NCBI GenBank assembly: GCA_022825185.1
Contig: JAJDYK010000137.1
Coordinates: 1 to 6,360 of the forward strand
Length of the DNA: 6,360 bases
Direction: 5' to 3'
Source: Candidatus Latescibacterota bacterium
Lineage (GTDB): Bacteria > Latescibacterota > UBA2968 > UBA8231
Below are positions 5,951-6,360 of the stretch, one piece after another (within the stretch, counting starts at the first letter, position 1; every line of letters starts with the position of its first letter). The notes beneath the pieces are model-generated. The model searched no databases and had not been told where the DNA came from. It was given only the letters and a program-made list of their open reading frames with translations. The position numbers were made by a program, and so were the translations under genes.

Positions 5951-6360
5951 CTACCCGAGAAGCTCGCGCAGGCGATCCGAGAAGCTCGCGCGGTCGCGAT
6001 CATCGGCCCGCACGGGCACTCCCAGATGCATCCCATCACCGATGTGCCTCGGGATCACATGCGTGTGCAGATGCCAGACGTCTTGGCCGCCGGCCGGCTC
6101 GTTGTTTTGCCGCACCGTCACGCCGTCGCAGGGATACCCGGTGCGGATGGCGACCGCCACGCGGCGCACCATGTGGGCGATGCGACCGGCCAGCTCGTCG
6201 GGCAGCGTGTAGATTTTCTCTATGTGCGCCAGCGGGATCACCAGCGCCTTGCCGGGATTGGCCGGACTCCAGTGCAGCGCAATCTGCACCATAACATGCT
6301 CATCCCGCCACGCCGTAAACTCGGATTCCGCGCCGCTTGCTATGGCGCAGAACGGGCAGC
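5951..6360 (-). CDS. HIT family (histidine triad) hydrolase, 5' end beyond window
   Basis: The frame runs leftward from the window edge to TAG at 5951-5953, with 135 codons visible and the N-terminus missing. The visible protein opens with CPFCAIASG, the typical CxxC zinc site and N-terminal start of bacterial HIT proteins. It continues through HWSPANPGKALVIP and ends the core with WHLHTHVIPR, where HLHTHVI (H96, H98, H100 of the visible part) is the histidine triad and H98 the likely catalytic nucleophile. HIT proteins of the Hint/Fhit group hydrolyse nucleotidyl phosphoramidates or dinucleoside polyphosphates such as AMP-lysine or Ap4A in the cytosol. An internal ATG at 6292 is not the start, since CPFC lies upstream in the same frame. 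A few codons at most should be missing. It converges on fic, leaving 32 nt between the stops. Its 3' end carries a short direct repeat. Confidence 0.92.
   Translation of the reverse strand, partial: CPFCAIASGAESEFTAWRDEHVMVQIALHWSPANPGKALVIPLAHIEKIYTLPDELAGRIAHMVRRVAVAIRTGYPCDGVTVRQNNEPAGGQDVWHLHTHVIPRHIGDGMHLGVPVRADDRDRASFSDRLRELLG
5955..5991. repeat. Two 15-bp direct repeats at the 3' end of the HIT gene
   Basis: CCGAGAAGCTCGCGC occurs at 5955-5969 and again at 5977-5991, 22 bp apart, and each copy is followed by a similar GC-rich tail ending in CGAT. The spacing is not a multiple of three, so the two copies are read in different frames of the HIT protein (RELLG and RASFSD). It looks like a small tandem duplication that may have changed the last residues. 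Confidence 0.5.

Noticed and set aside
6290..6292. ATG at 6292 as the HIT gene start
   Set aside because: The same frame stays open upstream to the edge and encodes CPFCAIASG, the normal HIT N-terminus, so the start lies beyond the window.

Overview
The window is GC-rich (about 60%) bacterial DNA packed with genes on both strands. The gene set (a microcystinase-like M81 metalloenzyme, a NUDIX hydrolase, an unusual barrel glycosidase-like protein, a Fic protein, a HIT protein) and the mixed codon use fit an uncultivated environmental bacterium of the Latescibacterota, Poribacteria or Entotheonella kind. That placement is a guess from general resemblance; no rRNA or marker gene is present to confirm it.

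Left half (1-3797), all on the + strand, looks like one operon. It holds the tail of an unrecognised gene, a DUF167/YggU protein, an M81 (MlrC-type) metallopeptidase, a CoA-pyrophosphatase-like NUDIX hydrolase, and a predicted (beta/alpha)8 glycoside-hydrolase-like protein. Gaps are 12, 29 and 3 nt, and the last pair overlap as ATGA. The last three genes probably form a co-translated catabolic or housecleaning unit of unknown substrate. The M81 protein carries Glu where its family normally has the third zinc-binding His.

Middle (3798-4568) is a lower-GC patch (45-48% in sampled stretches). A hot-dog fold acyl-CoA thioesterase lies on the - strand. Ahead of it are two very small - strand frames, overlapping as ATGA. 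The second resembles the N-terminal half of small antitoxin-like proteins and runs out of frame inside the thioesterase start. To the right is a perfect 14-bp AT-rich inverted repeat with a TTGACC hexamer at its loop, well placed as operator and promoter of the fic gene.

Right (4569-6360) holds a full-length class II Fic protein with a C-terminal winged-helix domain on the + strand. It converges on a HIT-family hydrolase on the - strand whose 5' end lies beyond the window. The HIT frame clearly continues past its first internal ATG to a CPFC zinc motif at the edge.

No tRNA, rRNA, CRISPR array, transposase or intact insertion sequence was seen.
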